Assembly (NCBI GenBank): GCA_905182485.1 | Contig: CAJJBO010000014.1 | Coordinates: 16,060-80,059, forward strand | Direction of reading: 5' to 3' | Source: an uncultured Luminiphilus sp. | GTDB lineage: Bacteria > Pseudomonadota > Gammaproteobacteria > Pseudomonadales > Halieaceae | DNA: 64,000 nt | Part shown: positions 31,108 through 46,954 of the stretch, one piece after another | How the letters are laid out: each line of letters begins with the position of its first letter | How positions within the stretch are numbered: position 1 is the first letter of the stretch | Translations under genes and position numbers: made by a program | The notes under the pieces: model-generated | Databases searched by the model: none | Told to the model about the DNA's origin: nothing | The model's input: the letters and a program-made list of their open reading frames with translations, nothing else

Positions 31108-31764
31108 TCAAGACTTGGACGGGCTGTTGCCCGCCCCTTTAACTGTCGGACGAATTACAACCTCGCCACCCGGGGCACCTGGCACAGCGCCTTTAATGAG
31201 CAGCAAGTTGCGCTCCACGTCCACTCGGACTACTTCGAGTCCCTGAGTGGTGACCCGCTCGGCACCCATGTGGCCCGACATCTTCTTTCCTTTGAAGACG
31301 CGGCCCGGCGTTTGACACTGACCGATAGAGCCCGGCGCACGATGCGACAAAGAGTTGCCGTGTGTCGCGTCTTGCATGCTGAAATTCCAGCGCTTGATCA
31401 CACCCTGAAAGCCCTTACCCTTCGAGCGACCGGCCACGTCTACTATTTGACCTTGCTCAAATCGACCGACCGTCAACTCAGAGCCGACCTCAAAGGCCCC
31501 GTTGCTGCGCTCGCACAGCGCGGGCAGCGCGTCGCCCGCCACGACGCCCGCCTTGGCAAAATGCCCGGCTTCTGGCTTGCTGACTTTTGAGGCCTTGCGG
31601 CTGCCCGCGGTGACCTGAATAGCTCGGTACCCATCGGTCTCAAGCTCTTTGATTTGAGTAACACGGTTTGGAGCAATCTCCACTACGGTTACTGGTACTG
31701 ATGCGCCATCCTCGGTAAAGACTCTTGTCATTCCCGATTTGCGCCCGACTAATCCAATAGTCAT
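31108..31764 (-). CDS. rplC: 50S ribosomal protein L3
   Basis: L3 is an assembly initiator near the peptidyl transferase centre. I place the start at the ATG at 31764 ([20 protein letters not shown]); the upstream in-frame extension to 31812 is not part of the family. Seen: [37 protein letters not shown] and [15 protein letters not shown]. The Gln in the SIGQCQTP loop is the position methylated by PrmB in E. coli. It is 218 residues. Confidence 0.96.
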   Translation of the reverse strand: MTIGLVGRKSGMTRVFTEDGASVPVTVVEIAPNRVTQIKELETDGYRAIQVTAGSRKASKVSKPEAGHFAKAGVVAGDALPALCERSNGAFEVGSELTVGRFEQGQIVDVAGRSKGKGFQGVIKRWNFSMQDATHGNSLSHRAPGSIGQCQTPGRVFKGKKMSGHMGAERVTTQGLEVVRVDVERNLLLIKGAVPGAPGGEVVIRPTVKGAGNSPSKS

Positions 31765-31890
31765 GGCATAAACCTCACAGTGTACGGGGCTCAACCCTCT
31801 ATGGCCGCCCAAAAGTCCCAGGATGGAAGCTCTTGAACGTTACACACTCGGCACAAACCGAGCAGGCTAATTAAAACTTTTTACTAACGC

Positions 31891-32202
31891 TTAACCGAGG
31901 CTGATTTGGACTTCTACGCCCGCAGCCAGGTCAAGCTTCATCAACGCGTCAACAGTCTTCTCTGTTGGCTCGACGATATCGAGGAGACGCTTGTGTGTGC
32001 GAATCTCATACTGGTCCCTTGCGTCCTTGTTGACGTGGGGAGAAACCAAGATGGTGAATTTCTCCTTTTTTGTCGGCAACGGAATGGGACCCCGAACCTG
32101 AGCACCAGTGCGGCGGGCCGTTTCCACAATCTCTTGTGTCGACGCGTCAATCAGGCGATGGTCAAAGGCCTTCAGCCGGATTCTGATACGCTGGTTCTGC
32201 AC
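31891..32202 (-). CDS. rpsJ: 30S ribosomal protein S10
   Basis: S10 serves in the 30S head and, with NusB (also in this window), in rRNA antitermination. The 103 residues include [41 protein letters not shown] and the C-terminal GVEVQISLG. The start is GTG at 32202, preceded by AAGGAGAGG. It is the first gene of the S10 operon, with its own promoter about 60 bases upstream. Confidence 0.97.
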   Translation of the reverse strand: MQNQRIRIRLKAFDHRLIDASTQEIVETARRTGAQVRGPIPLPTKKEKFTILVSPHVNKDARDQYEIRTHKRLLDIVEPTEKTVDALMKLDLAAGVEVQISLG

Positions 32203-32259
32203 ACTACCTCTCCTTAAAACAACCGGCGACCGCTGAGGGACCCCGAAAAAAGAGAGCGA

Positions 32260-32288
32260 AGTCTACGGAGCAGGCCAAGGGGTGTCAA
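32260..32288 (-). promoter_or_regulatory. Strong sigma-70 type promoter of the S10 operon
   Basis: On the minus strand a perfect TTGACA (32288-32283) and TAGACT (32265-32260) are separated by 17 bases. Transcription would start near 32253 and give a leader of about 50 bases before the rpsJ GTG. The region shows no long structured S10 leader of the E. coli type. Confidence 0.7.
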
Positions 32289-32905
32289 CAGGAAACGGGG
32301 CTAATTAAAGGGCTTTCGGCAGGATGGGACTTTTCACACTATTGCATGCCGCGTCCCCTGGAGACATCTCAAGACCGCCCCTCGGTAGGGACCCCTCTGC
32401 TATGACGGCAAACATTGGGCCGCCGGAAGCGCCGGAAAGCTGCTAAACGCTCTCAGATAGAGCTTTTCGAGCGGTCACCTGTCCAGTCAGTTTGCCGTAA
32501 CGAGGTGGCAGATCAATGAGATAGTGGGCCTCAAAGGTATCCGGGGCTGGGCAACTGTCACCGATCGGATCCTGGGGCCCGTCTCTAAAGGCAGATAAGT
32601 CGAACCGCCCTTTGCACAGCAAACCGAAGCAAGTGTCAGCCCACCTTTTGTCGCTCAGTCGTGAGCATCCGAGCATAAAAACAACCTGAAATGCCACCCA
32701 TAAGGGCGTTACGAATAAGGCCTGGGCGCACTCAACTCAGAAACGCCAGTTCGGTATCATACTGATCCGTAGAAAAGTAGGCCCCCCGCCGGCTATCTTC
32801 ATTGACCGACAGTCGCGCGAGGCGGGCTATCGCCGACGCCCTTTAGTGACACGTTATTAACGACAATTCTTTAGCCACACCCCATTAAAAACAAGGAAAC
32901 AGGCA
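32289..32905. other. Gap between the S10 promoter and the membrane protein gene
   Basis: These 617 bases hold only one candidate small gene (32443-32697, minus, listed separately). No RNA gene, repeat or insertion sequence end is visible. In most gammaproteobacteria tuf is followed closely by rpsJ, so this spacer with the membrane gene is an insertion relative to that order. Confidence 0.5.
32443..32697 (-). CDS. Small hypothetical protein, doubtful
   Basis: This is an open frame of 84 residues from a GTG at 32697, ending ARKALSESV. I do not recognise it. It has three Cys residues in the N-terminal half (MLGCSRL, DTCFGLLC) and a mixed middle (PIGDSCPAPDTFEAHYLID). No clear ribosome-binding site precedes the GTG. 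It could be the remnant of a longer gene broken by the indels common in this region, or non-coding. Its stop is 240 bases from rpsJ on the same strand, and it is transcribed towards rpsJ. Confidence 0.25.
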   Translation of the reverse strand: MAFQVVFMLGCSRLSDKRWADTCFGLLCKGRFDLSAFRDGPQDPIGDSCPAPDTFEAHYLIDLPPRYGKLTGQVTARKALSESV

Positions 32906-33406
32906 ATGCCAGAAATGATCCCACTAGGTTGGTTCCATACGATACTCGGCATCGGTGCTCTAATGAGCGGGTTTTACACCCTCATCAAGTATCGAGTCGT
33001 GGCGCTGGCAACCGATCCGGCAAGCTGTATGCGCTCTTAACACTGACCGTGGCCGGCACCGCGTTGGGGATTTATAACCAAGGAGGCTTTGGTATTGCCC
33101 ACAATCTCGCGGTCTTGACCCTGGTGGCGCTGGCGGGCGGCGTAGTGATGGAAAAAACCAGGCTTTTCGGCTCGTTTTCAAAATACTGTCAGGCACTCGG
33201 TTATAGCAGCACGCTGCTGTTTCATATGATTCCGGCCATCACCGATTTCTTACGACGACTTCCGGTCGGAGACCCTTTCATCGATACCCTAGAAGACCCC
33301 TTGCTGAGGCAATTCCATCTCGCCTTTTTAGCGATCTTTGTCGTGGGCGTCATCGCGCAGGTGCGCTGGCTGAGAAAGTCGCATCACAGTCTTGATCAGG
33401 CAGTGA
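32906..33406 (+). CDS. Uncharacterised four-helix membrane protein, frameshifted
   Basis: The protein begins MPEMIPLGWFHTILGIGALM after an AAGGAAACAGGC ribosome-binding stretch. One missing base near 33003 separates YTLIKYRVVALA from NRSGKLYALLTLTVAGTALG. Four hydrophobic segments can be seen (about residues 7-25, 45-60, 68-85 and 130-150 after repair), with GLGIAHNLAVL-like and LFHMIPAITDFLRRLPVGDP loops carrying conserved-looking His residues. The overall pattern resembles DUF2306-type membrane proteins, but this is a weak impression. The frame then reads through the terminator, so a second indel probably hides the stop near 33395-33406. It is the only plus-strand gene inside the ribosomal block; its function is unknown. 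Confidence 0.6.
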
Positions 33407-33517
33407 CCGGCCGTTCACGACGCGGCGGCGCCAGTGCGGTCGCTCCACTCCAAGGCCGATGCGCTGAGGCGTTGTCGCACTGTCAGCGATCGATCGGCTG
33501 GCTGACATCACAGACAC

Positions 33518-33546
33518 AAAAAAGCCCGCACTCGGCGGGCTTTTTT
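33518..33546. terminator. Bidirectional rho-independent terminator
   Basis: The 6-bp stem GCCCGC/GCGGGC (33524-33529 and 33535-33540) has A runs on the left and six T on the right. It separates the plus-strand membrane protein gene from the convergent tuf copy 1 and can stop transcription in both directions. Confidence 0.88.
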
Positions 33547-33562
33547 GTATCCTAGTACTGCG

Positions 33563-34785
33563 TTACTCGAAGATCTTAGCGACGACGCCAGCGCCTACCG
33601 TTCGACCACCCTCGCGGATCGCAAAACGAAGCCCTTCTTCCATCGCAATCGGCGCAATCAATGTCGCCACAAAGTTAATGCTGTCACCCGGCATTACCAT
33701 CTCAATACCTTCAGGCAACTCAACCGCACCCGTCACATCCGTCGTACGGAAGTAAAACTGCGGACGATAGCCCTTGAAAGAACGGCGTATGGCGGCCACC
33801 CTCGTCCTTCGACAGTACATAAACCTCTGCCTCAAACTTAGTGTGCGGCTGAACCGATCCCGGCTTCGCCAGTACCTGACCACGCTCTACGTCTTCGCGC
33901 TTCGTACCACGCAGCAAAACACCCACGTTCTCGCCCGCACGACCTTCGTCTAGCAGCTTGCGGAACATCTCAACGCCCGTACAGTCGTCTTCTGGGTCTC
34001 TTTGATACCATAATCTCGATCTCATCACCCACCTTCACAATACCGCGCTCAACACGACCCGTTACAACCGTGCCGCGACCCGAGATAGAGAACACGTCCT
34101 CAACCGGCATCAAGAAAGGCTGGTCAATCGCTCGCTCTGGCTCAGGAATGTACGAATCCAGCGTCTCAACCAAGCTCTTGAACCGCCGTCGTACCCAGAC
34201 CGTTGTCATCCTTGCCGTTCAACGCCATCAGCGCTGAACCGCAATGATCGGTGTATCGTCACCAGGGAACTCGTAGGCATCCAGCAGCTCGCGCAGCTCC
34301 ATCTCTACCAGTTCCTTCATCTCGGTGTACTCCTCAGAGTCCACACCACCGCAGTCTTCTGCCATAGGTCAGCCTTGTTCAGGAAAACCACGATGTAAGG
34401 AACACCGACCTGACGCGACAGCAAAATGTGCTCGCGGGTTTGTGGCATCGGACCATCGGTCGCGCCACATACCAAGATCGCACCGTCCATCTGCGCCGCA
34501 CCCGTGATCATGTTCTTCACATAATCCGCGTGTCCAGGGCAGTCAACGTGCGCGTAGTGTCGGGCTTCCGTCTCATACTCAACGTGTGACGTCGCAATCG
34601 TGATACCACGCTCTTTCTCTTCTGGCGCGTTATCAATGCCGTCAAACGCGACCAGCTCGCCGCCCCATACTTCTGCAGCAAACACGCGTCAGCGCCGCCG
34701 TCAGCGTCGTCTTACCGTGGTCTACGTGTCCAATCGTTCCCACATTCACGTGGGGCTTCGAACGCTCAAATGCCTCTTTTGCCAT
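33563..34785 (-). CDS. tuf: Elongation factor Tu, copy 1 (str operon), seven single-base indels
   Basis: EF-Tu brings aminoacyl-tRNA to the ribosome. This copy ends the str operon after fusA. Base-by-base comparison with the intact copy at 50213-51436 shows single-base insertions near 33780, 34172 and 34675, and deletions near 33984, 34010, 34244 and 34365, for a net length of 1223 against 1224. The rest is nearly identical, with roughly fifteen substitutions, several of them silent. Amino acid differences include LAKPGS here against LAIPGS in copy 2, REDVERG against RDDVERG, and ETEA against ESEA. The G-domain motifs [25 protein letters not shown] and NKADL can all be read in pieces. I regard the gene as functional with sequence errors. 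Confidence 0.93.
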
Positions 34786-34815
34786 CTTTCTTCACCTTAG
34801 TGTGTTTGCAGACGA

Positions 34816-36927
34816 TTAGGACGTCTGGTTTTTAGAAATAATGTCTTTTGCGACGTTATTCGGCGCAGCGGCATATCGCGCGAATTCCATCGTGTAGGTC
34901 GCTCGACCCTGCGTGGCAGAGCGCAAATCTGTGGCATAACCAAACATTTCGGCCAGCGGCACCTCGGCATTCACAATCTTGCCAGCGGCATTCTCGTCCA
35001 TACCCTGTATCACCACGTCGACGGTTAAGGTCACCGACCACGTCACCCATGTTCTCTTCGGGGGTTACCACTTCGACCTGCATCATCGGCTCCAGCAACT
35101 CGGCACCACCGACTCCATGGCGTCTCGGAAAGCGAAGATGCCGGCCATCTTGAAGGACATTTCAGAGGAATCCACATCGTGGAAAGAACCGTCGAAAAGG
35201 GTAACTTTAAAATCCAATACGGGTAGCCCGCAAGACGCCGTTGCTTGCATTTGCTCTCTCGATGCCCTTGTTGACTGCGGGAATGATATTCTTTGGGCAC
35301 TACCGCCAACGACTGTCGTTCACGAACTCGAGACCCTCAGCGTTTTCGTCCTCGGCCGGCTCAAATTTGACCCAGACGTGACCGTACTGGCCCCGGCCAC
35401 CGGACTGACGAACAAATTTCCCTTCGACCTCAGTCGTGGTGGTAATGCGCTCACGATAGGCCACTTGCGGCTTACCAATGTTTGCCTCAACGCTGAACTC
35501 CCGGCGCATACGATCGACCAAGATATCGAGGTGCAATTCACCCATACCAGAGATGATGGTTTGACCGGTTTCTTCGTCGGTTTTAACGCGGAATGAGGGA
35601 TCCTCTTGCGCCAACTTACCCAGCGCCACGCCCATCTTCTGCTGGTCAACCTTTGACTTAGGCTCAACCGCTACCGAAATCACAGGCTCTGGAAATTCCA
35701 TGCGCTCCAGAATGACAACATTGTCGCCATCACACAGAGTGTCACCCGTGGTCACGTCTTTCAGACCAATGGCGGCAGCAATATCCCCCGCCAAGCACTT
35801 CTTTAATCTCTTCCCGGCTGTTGGCGTGCATTTGCACCATACGGCCAACCCGCTCCTTCTTTTGCTTGACCGCGTTAAAGATACCCGGTCCCGACTGCCA
35901 ACGTGCCCGAATACACCCTGAAGAACGTCAGCGTGCCCACAAAGGGGTCTGTCGCGATTTTAAACGCCAACGCCGAGAAAGGAGCGTGTCATCTGCCGGT
36001 CGCTCGCACGACGGTCTCACCATCATCTAACGTACCTTCAATGGCCTTCACTTCGGTCGGCGAGGGCAAATACTCAATCACGGCATCCAATACCGCCTGC
36101 ACTCCCTTATTTTTAAAGGCTGAACCACCCATGATGGGCACAATTTCATTCGCTAAAGTACGGATGCGGAGGCCTTGCTTGATTTCCTCCTCAGACAACT
36201 CACCATCGTCGAGGTACTTGGTCATCAGCTCTTCGGTGGCTTCTGCCGCAGCTTCGACCATGTATTCACGCATTTCTGCCGCTTTCTCTACCAGGTCTGC
36301 AGGGATATCCTCATATTCGAAGGTGACCCCATTATCTGCTTCATTCCAGATAATGGCTTTTTCCTTGATCAGATCGACAACGCCCTTGAAATTCTCTTCG
36401 GCACCAATCGTCATTGTGAATGGGCACCGCATTGCAACCAAGGCGCTCGCCGAGCTGTTCAACCACCTCGCGCAAAGTCGGCGCCGGCACGATCCATCTT
36501 ATTGACGAACACCATGCGCGGCACTTCGTACTTGTTGGCCTGTCGCCATACCGTCTCGGTCTGTGGCTGAACACCCGGAGGAACCACATAGCACGACTAC
36601 CGCACCGTCTAGCACGCGCAACGATCGCTCTACTTCAATCGTGAAATCAACGTGCCCAGGCGTATCGATGATGTTGATACGGTGCTGATCGAACTGTTGC
36701 TGCATGCCCTGCCAAAAACAGGTTGTTGCGGCTGAAGTAATCGTAATGCCACGCTCTTGCTCCTGCTCCATCCAATCCATCGTGGCAGCACCATCGTGCA
36801 CTTCACCAATCTTGTGCGATAGCCCGGTATAAAACAGCACCCGCTCAGTAGTAGTGGTTTTACCAGCGTCCACGTGGGCAACAATACCAATGTTGCGATA
36901 ACGATTGATCGGAGTCTTACGAGCCAC
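34816..36927 (-). CDS. fusA: Elongation factor G, many frameshifts
   Basis: EF-G is the translocase GTPase. The start [20 protein letters not shown] carries the G1 loop [19 protein letters not shown], then [20 protein letters not shown] in frame up to about 36600. Later pieces in other frames give [16 protein letters not shown], [60 protein letters not shown], the end [14 protein letters not shown], and [15 protein letters not shown]. At least six indels are spread over the gene but nearly cancel: the span of 2112 bases gives 703 residues (E. coli 704). It lies between rpsG and tuf as in the usual str operon. Confidence 0.93.
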
Positions 36928-36962
36928 AAGAGTGTCCTCAGATTAGGGTTGGGGAGCTGTGT

Positions 36963-37434
36963 TTAAAATCTAAAGTGCGAGAAGGCTTTGTTGGCTTCTG
37001 CCATGCGATGCACGTCTTCACGCTTCTTCACAGCATTACCCTTAGCCTGCGCCGCATCAACAATCTCACCGGCAAGGCGTTGACGCATGGACTTCTCACC
37101 GCGATTTCGCGCGTAGTCCACAGCCATCGCATCGACAAGGCAACACGACGGGAAGGCCTTACCTCAACAGGGACCTGGTAGGTAGCACCGCCGACACGAC
37201 GAGACTTTACCTCGACCATCGGTGCAATGTTTTCAAGTGCCTCGTCAAACACCTCGATGGGGTCACGCTTAGTGCGCTCTTCTACGAGATCTAATGCACC
37301 ATAGACAATCGACTCAGCAACCGACTTTTTGCCGCTGATCATGACGTGGTTCATAAATTTTGCGAGGGTGGTAATCTCCCGAACTTCGGGTCTGGCAGAA
37401 CTTCACGCTTGGCAACTACGCGTCTTCTTGGCAT
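36963..37434 (-). CDS. rpsG: 30S ribosomal protein S7, frameshifted
   Basis: S7 organises the 30S head and, in E. coli, represses the str operon. The start [19 protein letters not shown] lies at 37434. A second frame carries [20 protein letters not shown] and [20 protein letters not shown]. After a missing base near 37128 the end reads [18 protein letters not shown] and [20 protein letters not shown]. At least two indels are present. The expected length is about 156 residues. Confidence 0.93.
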
Positions 37435-37569
37435 TACTGTGACCTCCTATGCTCATTCAGGGTGATCCCGGACTTTTTTCAGCCACTTCACTAGCGGCTA
37501 TTACCTGGCCTTACTCTCTACACTGTCCGACAATCTACGCGTGAGCGGCCGTCGTGGCACTTACGCGTC

Positions 37570-42288
<4,719 letters not shown>

Positions 42289-42298
42289 TTATCTCCCC

Positions 42299-45200
42299 TC
42301 AGAAGCCGGATGACTCAGACTCGAGATCGATATCGATACCGAGTGAGCGGATTTCTTTGATCAACACGTTAAAGGATTCGGGCATACCCGGATCCATCTG
42401 ATGATCCCCATCGACGATGTTCTTGTACATCTTGGTACGGCCAGCAACATCGTCTGACTTCACAGTCAGCATCTCCTGCAGCGTGTAAGCGGCACCATAA
42501 GCCTCTAACGCCCAGACCTCCATCTCGCCGAACCGCTGCCCACCAAACTGCGCTTTTCCGCCCAGTGGCTGCTGCGTGACCAGACTATAAGAACCCGTCG
42601 AGCGCGCATGCATCTTATCGTCAACCAAGTGGTTGAGTTTCAGCATGTACATGTAGCCCACGGTGACCGGCCGATCAAATCGCTCACCGCTTCGACCGTC
42701 ATAGAGCGTCAGCTGACCGCTATCGGGCAGTTCTGCCATGCGCAGCAACTCTTTGATAGATTCCTCACGGGCACCGTCAAATACTGGTGTCGCCATGGGT
42801 ACACCCGCCCGTAAGTTCTCGGCCAATGCGAGCAATTCATCATCACTCAGTGAGGCAATGTCGGCGCTACGACGAGCGTCGGTAGTGTGGCTATACACTT
42901 GCTTCAAGAAGCTTCGTAACTGCGTCAACTTGACCTGTTGCTCAAGCATCTCGTCGATCTTCTTACCTAAACCGCGAGCAGCCATCCCCAAATGGGTCTC
43001 CAAAATCTGACCCACGTTCATCCGCGAGGGCACACCGAGCGGGTTCAAAACGATATCAATCGGCTCACCGTGCTCGTCGTAAGGCATGTCCTCCACGGGC
43101 ATAATGACCGAAATGACACCCTTGTTACCGTGTCGGCCCGCCATTTTGTCACCGGGCTGAATGCGCCGCTTCACCGCGAGGTAAACCTTAGCGATCTTCA
43201 GTACGCCCGGTGCAAGATCGTCGCCGCTTTGCAACTTCTGCTTCTTAATCTCGAAACGCTCTTCGAGCTGCTGGTTCTGCTCCTCCAGCAATCGCTGAGC
43301 CGAGACCAATTGACTATTGAGATCGGAATCCGACAATTTGAGCTTGAACCACTGCTCACGCTCCAGCTCTGCCAACACTGCCTTAGTCAGCTTGGTACCT
43401 TTGCTGAGGCCACCACCCGACACCGTGGCTTGCCCATCCAACAGGCCAGCCAAACGGGCGAATGTCGCTTCTTCGTAGATCCGATACTCTTCGCGAAGAT
43501 CCTTGCGATAGTCGGCTAACTGCGCCGCTTCAATTTGCTTCGCGCGAGGGTCTTTTTCCAAGCCATCGCGAGTAAACACCTGCACGTCAATCACAGTGCC
43601 TTTGTAACTTGACGGCACGCGCAGTGAGGTATCTTTCACGTCAGAGGCTTTTTCACCAAAGATTGCGCGCAGCAGTTTTTCCTCTGGCGTCAGCTGAGTC
43701 TCGCCTTTAGGCGTTACCTTGCCGACCAGAATATCGCCAGCATCCACTTCGGCACCGATATACACAATGCCAGACTCATCAAGCTTGCTCAGTGCGCCTT
43801 CACCCACATTGGGGATGTCCGCCGTGATTTCCTCGGAGCCCAGCTTGGTGTCGCGAGCAACGCAGGTCAATTCCTGTATGTGTATCGTCGTAAAACGATC
43901 TTCTTGTACGACCCGCTCAGACACCAGAATGGAGTCCTCAAAGTTGTAACCATTCCAGGGCATAAAGGCGATTCGACATGTTCTGCCCAAGCGCCAGCTC
44001 ACCGAGATCTACCGATGGGCCATCTGCCAAAATATCACCGCGCTCTACTGAGTCACCCGTCTGAACAATGGGACGCTGGTTGATGCAGGTATTTTGGTTA
44101 GATCGCTTGTACTTCGTGAGGTTATAGATATCGACGGGTGAATCATTGATTCCCACTTCTTTAGCATTCACGCGCACCACAATGCGGCTGGCATCGACCG
44201 AGTCAATCACGCCACCCCGCGCCGCCACTTTGCAAACACCGGAATCAGAAGCCACATAGCGCTCCATTCCCGTGCCTACTAGGGGCTTGTCAGCCTTCAG
44301 CGTTGGTACTGCCTGGCGCTGCATGTTTGAACCCATCAAGGCACGGTTAGCATCATCGTGCTCAAGGAAAGGAATAAGCGACGCCGCCACGGAGACCACC
44401 TGTTGAGGCGATACGTCCATATATTGGACATCTGCCGCGGTTTTGACGGTGAACTCGTTCATGTGGCGCACGTTTATCAGGTCTTCCACAAAGCGGTTCT
44501 TTGTATCGAGCGGAGCCGACGCCTGCGCAATCGCATACTCAGCTTCGTTGATAGCAGACAAGTACTCAATGTCATCTGTCACAACGCCCTTGATCACCTT
44601 GCGGTAGGGCGACTCCAAAAAACCGTATTCGTTCGTGCGGGCATACGTCGCCAGCGAATTGATCAGACCGATGTTTGGGCCCTCAGGGGTCTCAATGGGA
44701 CAGACTCGCCCATAGTGGGTGGGGTGCACGTCGCGCACCTCAAAGCCCGCCCGCTCGCGGGTCAGACCACCTGGCCCAAGCGCTGAAACACGGCGCTTGT
44801 GAGTGACCTCAGACAGTGGGTTATTCTGATCCATAAATTGCGACAGCTGGCTGGAACCAAAGAATTCCTTCACTGCCGCCGAGACTGGCTTCGCATTGAT
44901 CAGGTCTTGCGGCATGAGGCCTTCGCTTTCAGCCATCGAGAGGCGCTCTTTTACTGCTCGCTCTACCCGGACAAGACCCACTCGGAACTGATTCTCTGCC
45001 ATTTCGCCAATCGAACGAACGCGGCGATTACCCAGATGATCGATATCATCCACGATCCCTTTACCGTTTCGAATGCCGACCAGCGCCCGCATCACGTCAA
45101 CGATATCGTCTTTGTCGAGAATCGCTGATCCGATCTTGTCTTCTCGTCCAAGGCGGCGATTGAACTTCATTCGCCCTACCGTCGACAGATCGTATCGCTC

Positions 45201-46391
45201 TGGCGAGAAAAATAAATTCTGGAACAAATTTTCGGCCGACTCCTTCGTCGGTGGCTCGCCAGGACGCATCATGCGATAAATCTCGACCAGCGCCTCGAGG
45301 ACACTTCGTGTGCCATCTATCGCCAACGTGTCAGAGATAAAGGGACCGCAATCGTACTCGTTGGTATAAAGCGTATCGATATTCTGTACCCCGTTTTCGC
45401 GCAGCTCAGCGAGGAGCGCAACGGTTATCTCAACGTTACATTCTGCCAACACCTCACCGGTGTTGGTATCAACAATATTCTTAGACAGCCGACGGCCCTC
45501 AAGGTATTCCTCGGGCACGGACAGCAGCTCTATTTTGGCGTCCTCTAACTGACGGATGTGACGAGCGGTAATACGTCTGCCACGCTCTACAATCAGCTTC
45601 TTCCCCGCCATAATGTCGAAGGCAGCCATGTCGCCCTGCAGCCGCTTGGGCACCAAGGTCATGGACGCAGAGTTTTCTTCACCCAGCTGGAATGTCGTAG
45701 TCTCATAAAAGATCTCGAGGATCCCCTCTGAGTCATAACCCAGTGCGCGCAACAATACCGTTGCAGGTAACTTGCGGCGACGGTCGATTCGCACATAAAG
45801 CATATCTTTTGGGTCGAATTCAAAATCCAACCACGACCCGCGGTAAGGAATCACACGGGCGCTGTACAAGAGCTTGCCCGATGAGTGCGTTTTACCGCGA
45901 TCATGGTCAAAGAAAACACCAGGGGAACGATGCAGCTGAGAGACGATGACGCGTTCAGTACCGTTGATGACAAACGTACCATTTTGCGTCATGAGGGGGA
46001 TCTCCCCCATGTAGACGTCCTGCTCTTTAATGTCTTTGATCGACTTTGAAGATGATTCCTTATCGTAAATAATCAACCGAACCTTTACTCGCAAGGCGCA
46101 GGCGTAGGTGGTGCCGCGCAATACGCATTCGTCAACGTCAAAGACGGGCTCACCCAAAGCGTAATCGACATACTCGAGGGCAGCGCTACCGCTGTAACTC
46201 GCGATCGGGAAGACCGACTTAAAGGCGGCATGTAAGCCACTCTCCGCACGATCTTCGAGCGCTACGCCGTCTTGGGTAAACTTGCCATAGGAGTCCAGTT
46301 GAATCGCCAACAGGTAAGGGATATCCATTACCTTGGGCAGCGAACCGAAATCCTTGCGAATGCGTTTCTTTTCCGTATACGAGTAAGCCAT
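42299..46391 (-). CDS. rpoB: DNA-directed RNA polymerase subunit beta, one frameshift
   Basis: Beta forms the second jaw of the polymerase and the rifampicin pocket. The ATG at 46391 ([20 protein letters not shown]) follows a GGGGAG site; the extension to 46427 is not conserved. The rifampicin cluster [20 protein letters not shown] with [20 protein letters not shown] shows wild-type residues at the common resistance positions. One extra T near 43977 breaks the frame between GELALGQNM and [15 protein letters not shown]. Later motifs include [19 protein letters not shown] and the C-terminal [19 protein letters not shown]. The repaired length is about 1363 residues. It lies 13 bases before rpoC. 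Confidence 0.97.
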
Positions 46392-46450
46392 CAATACTCC
46401 CCTACGATCTGCATTGTCCGACCACAATGCACACCATCAATATTCGAAAA

Positions 46451-46493
46451 CCGGTTAATTAACCGGGAAAAGACAGGGGCGCATTAACGCCCC
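46451..46493 (-). promoter_or_regulatory. Tandem hairpins between rplL and rpoB, likely attenuator
   Basis: Reading on the minus strand, a GGGGCG/CGCCCC stem (46493-46488 with 46481-46476) is followed by TGTCTTTT. Next comes a perfect 16-bp palindrome CCGGTTAATTAACCGG (46466-46451), followed by TTTT. In E. coli a partial terminator between rplL and rpoB lowers polymerase expression relative to ribosomal proteins. The position and two U tracts fit that role; the efficiency cannot be judged. Confidence 0.55.
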
Positions 46494-46526
46494 AGCCTGT
46501 TACGGTGCCTCAAACAACAACATCAG

Positions 46527-46910
46527 TTACTTGAGTTCTGCTGCGCCGCCTGCTTCTTCGATCTGCTTCTTGATATCTTCTGCTTCGTCTTTGGTCGCGC
46601 CTTCTTTGACAGGCCCGGGTGCGCCATCGACGACTGCCTTCGCTTCCTTCAGGCCAAGACCTGTAACCGCGCGAACCACCTTAATGACGTTGACTTTCTT
46701 GTCTCCACCTGAAGTCAGAATGACGTCAAACTCGGTTTGCTCTTCTGCGGCCGCGCCACCTGCGTCACCGCCGGCTGCGGGTGCTGCAACAGCGACTGCC
46801 GCCGCAGCTGATACGCCAAACTTTTCTTCCATCGCTTCCACTAAAGATACGATGTCCATTACGCTCATCTCGGCGATTGCGTCGAGAATTTCGTCTGTTG
46901 AAAGTGCCAT
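46527..46910 (-). CDS. rplL: 50S ribosomal protein L7/L12
   Basis: This is the multi-copy stalk protein that recruits GTPase factors. Seen: an N-terminal dimer segment ([20 protein letters not shown]), an Ala/Gly-rich hinge (about residues 34-57), and a globular C-terminal domain with [20 protein letters not shown] and [11 protein letters not shown]. It is 127 residues with an intact frame. Confidence 0.98.
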   Translation of the reverse strand: MALSTDEILDAIAEMSVMDIVSLVEAMEEKFGVSAAAAVAVAAPAAGGDAGGAAAEEQTEFDVILTSGGDKKVNVIKVVRAVTGLGLKEAKAVVDGAPGPVKEGATKDEAEDIKKQIEEAGGAAELK

Positions 46911-46954
46911 GTCTTAATCTCCGTTAAATAATTGCAGGGTCAGGTCGGGCCGAA

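Noticed and set aside
34000..36930. Several open frames of 100-200 residues on the plus strand within tuf and fusA
   Set aside because: They are antisense to strongly conserved elongation factor sequence and exist only because of the codon bias of those genes.
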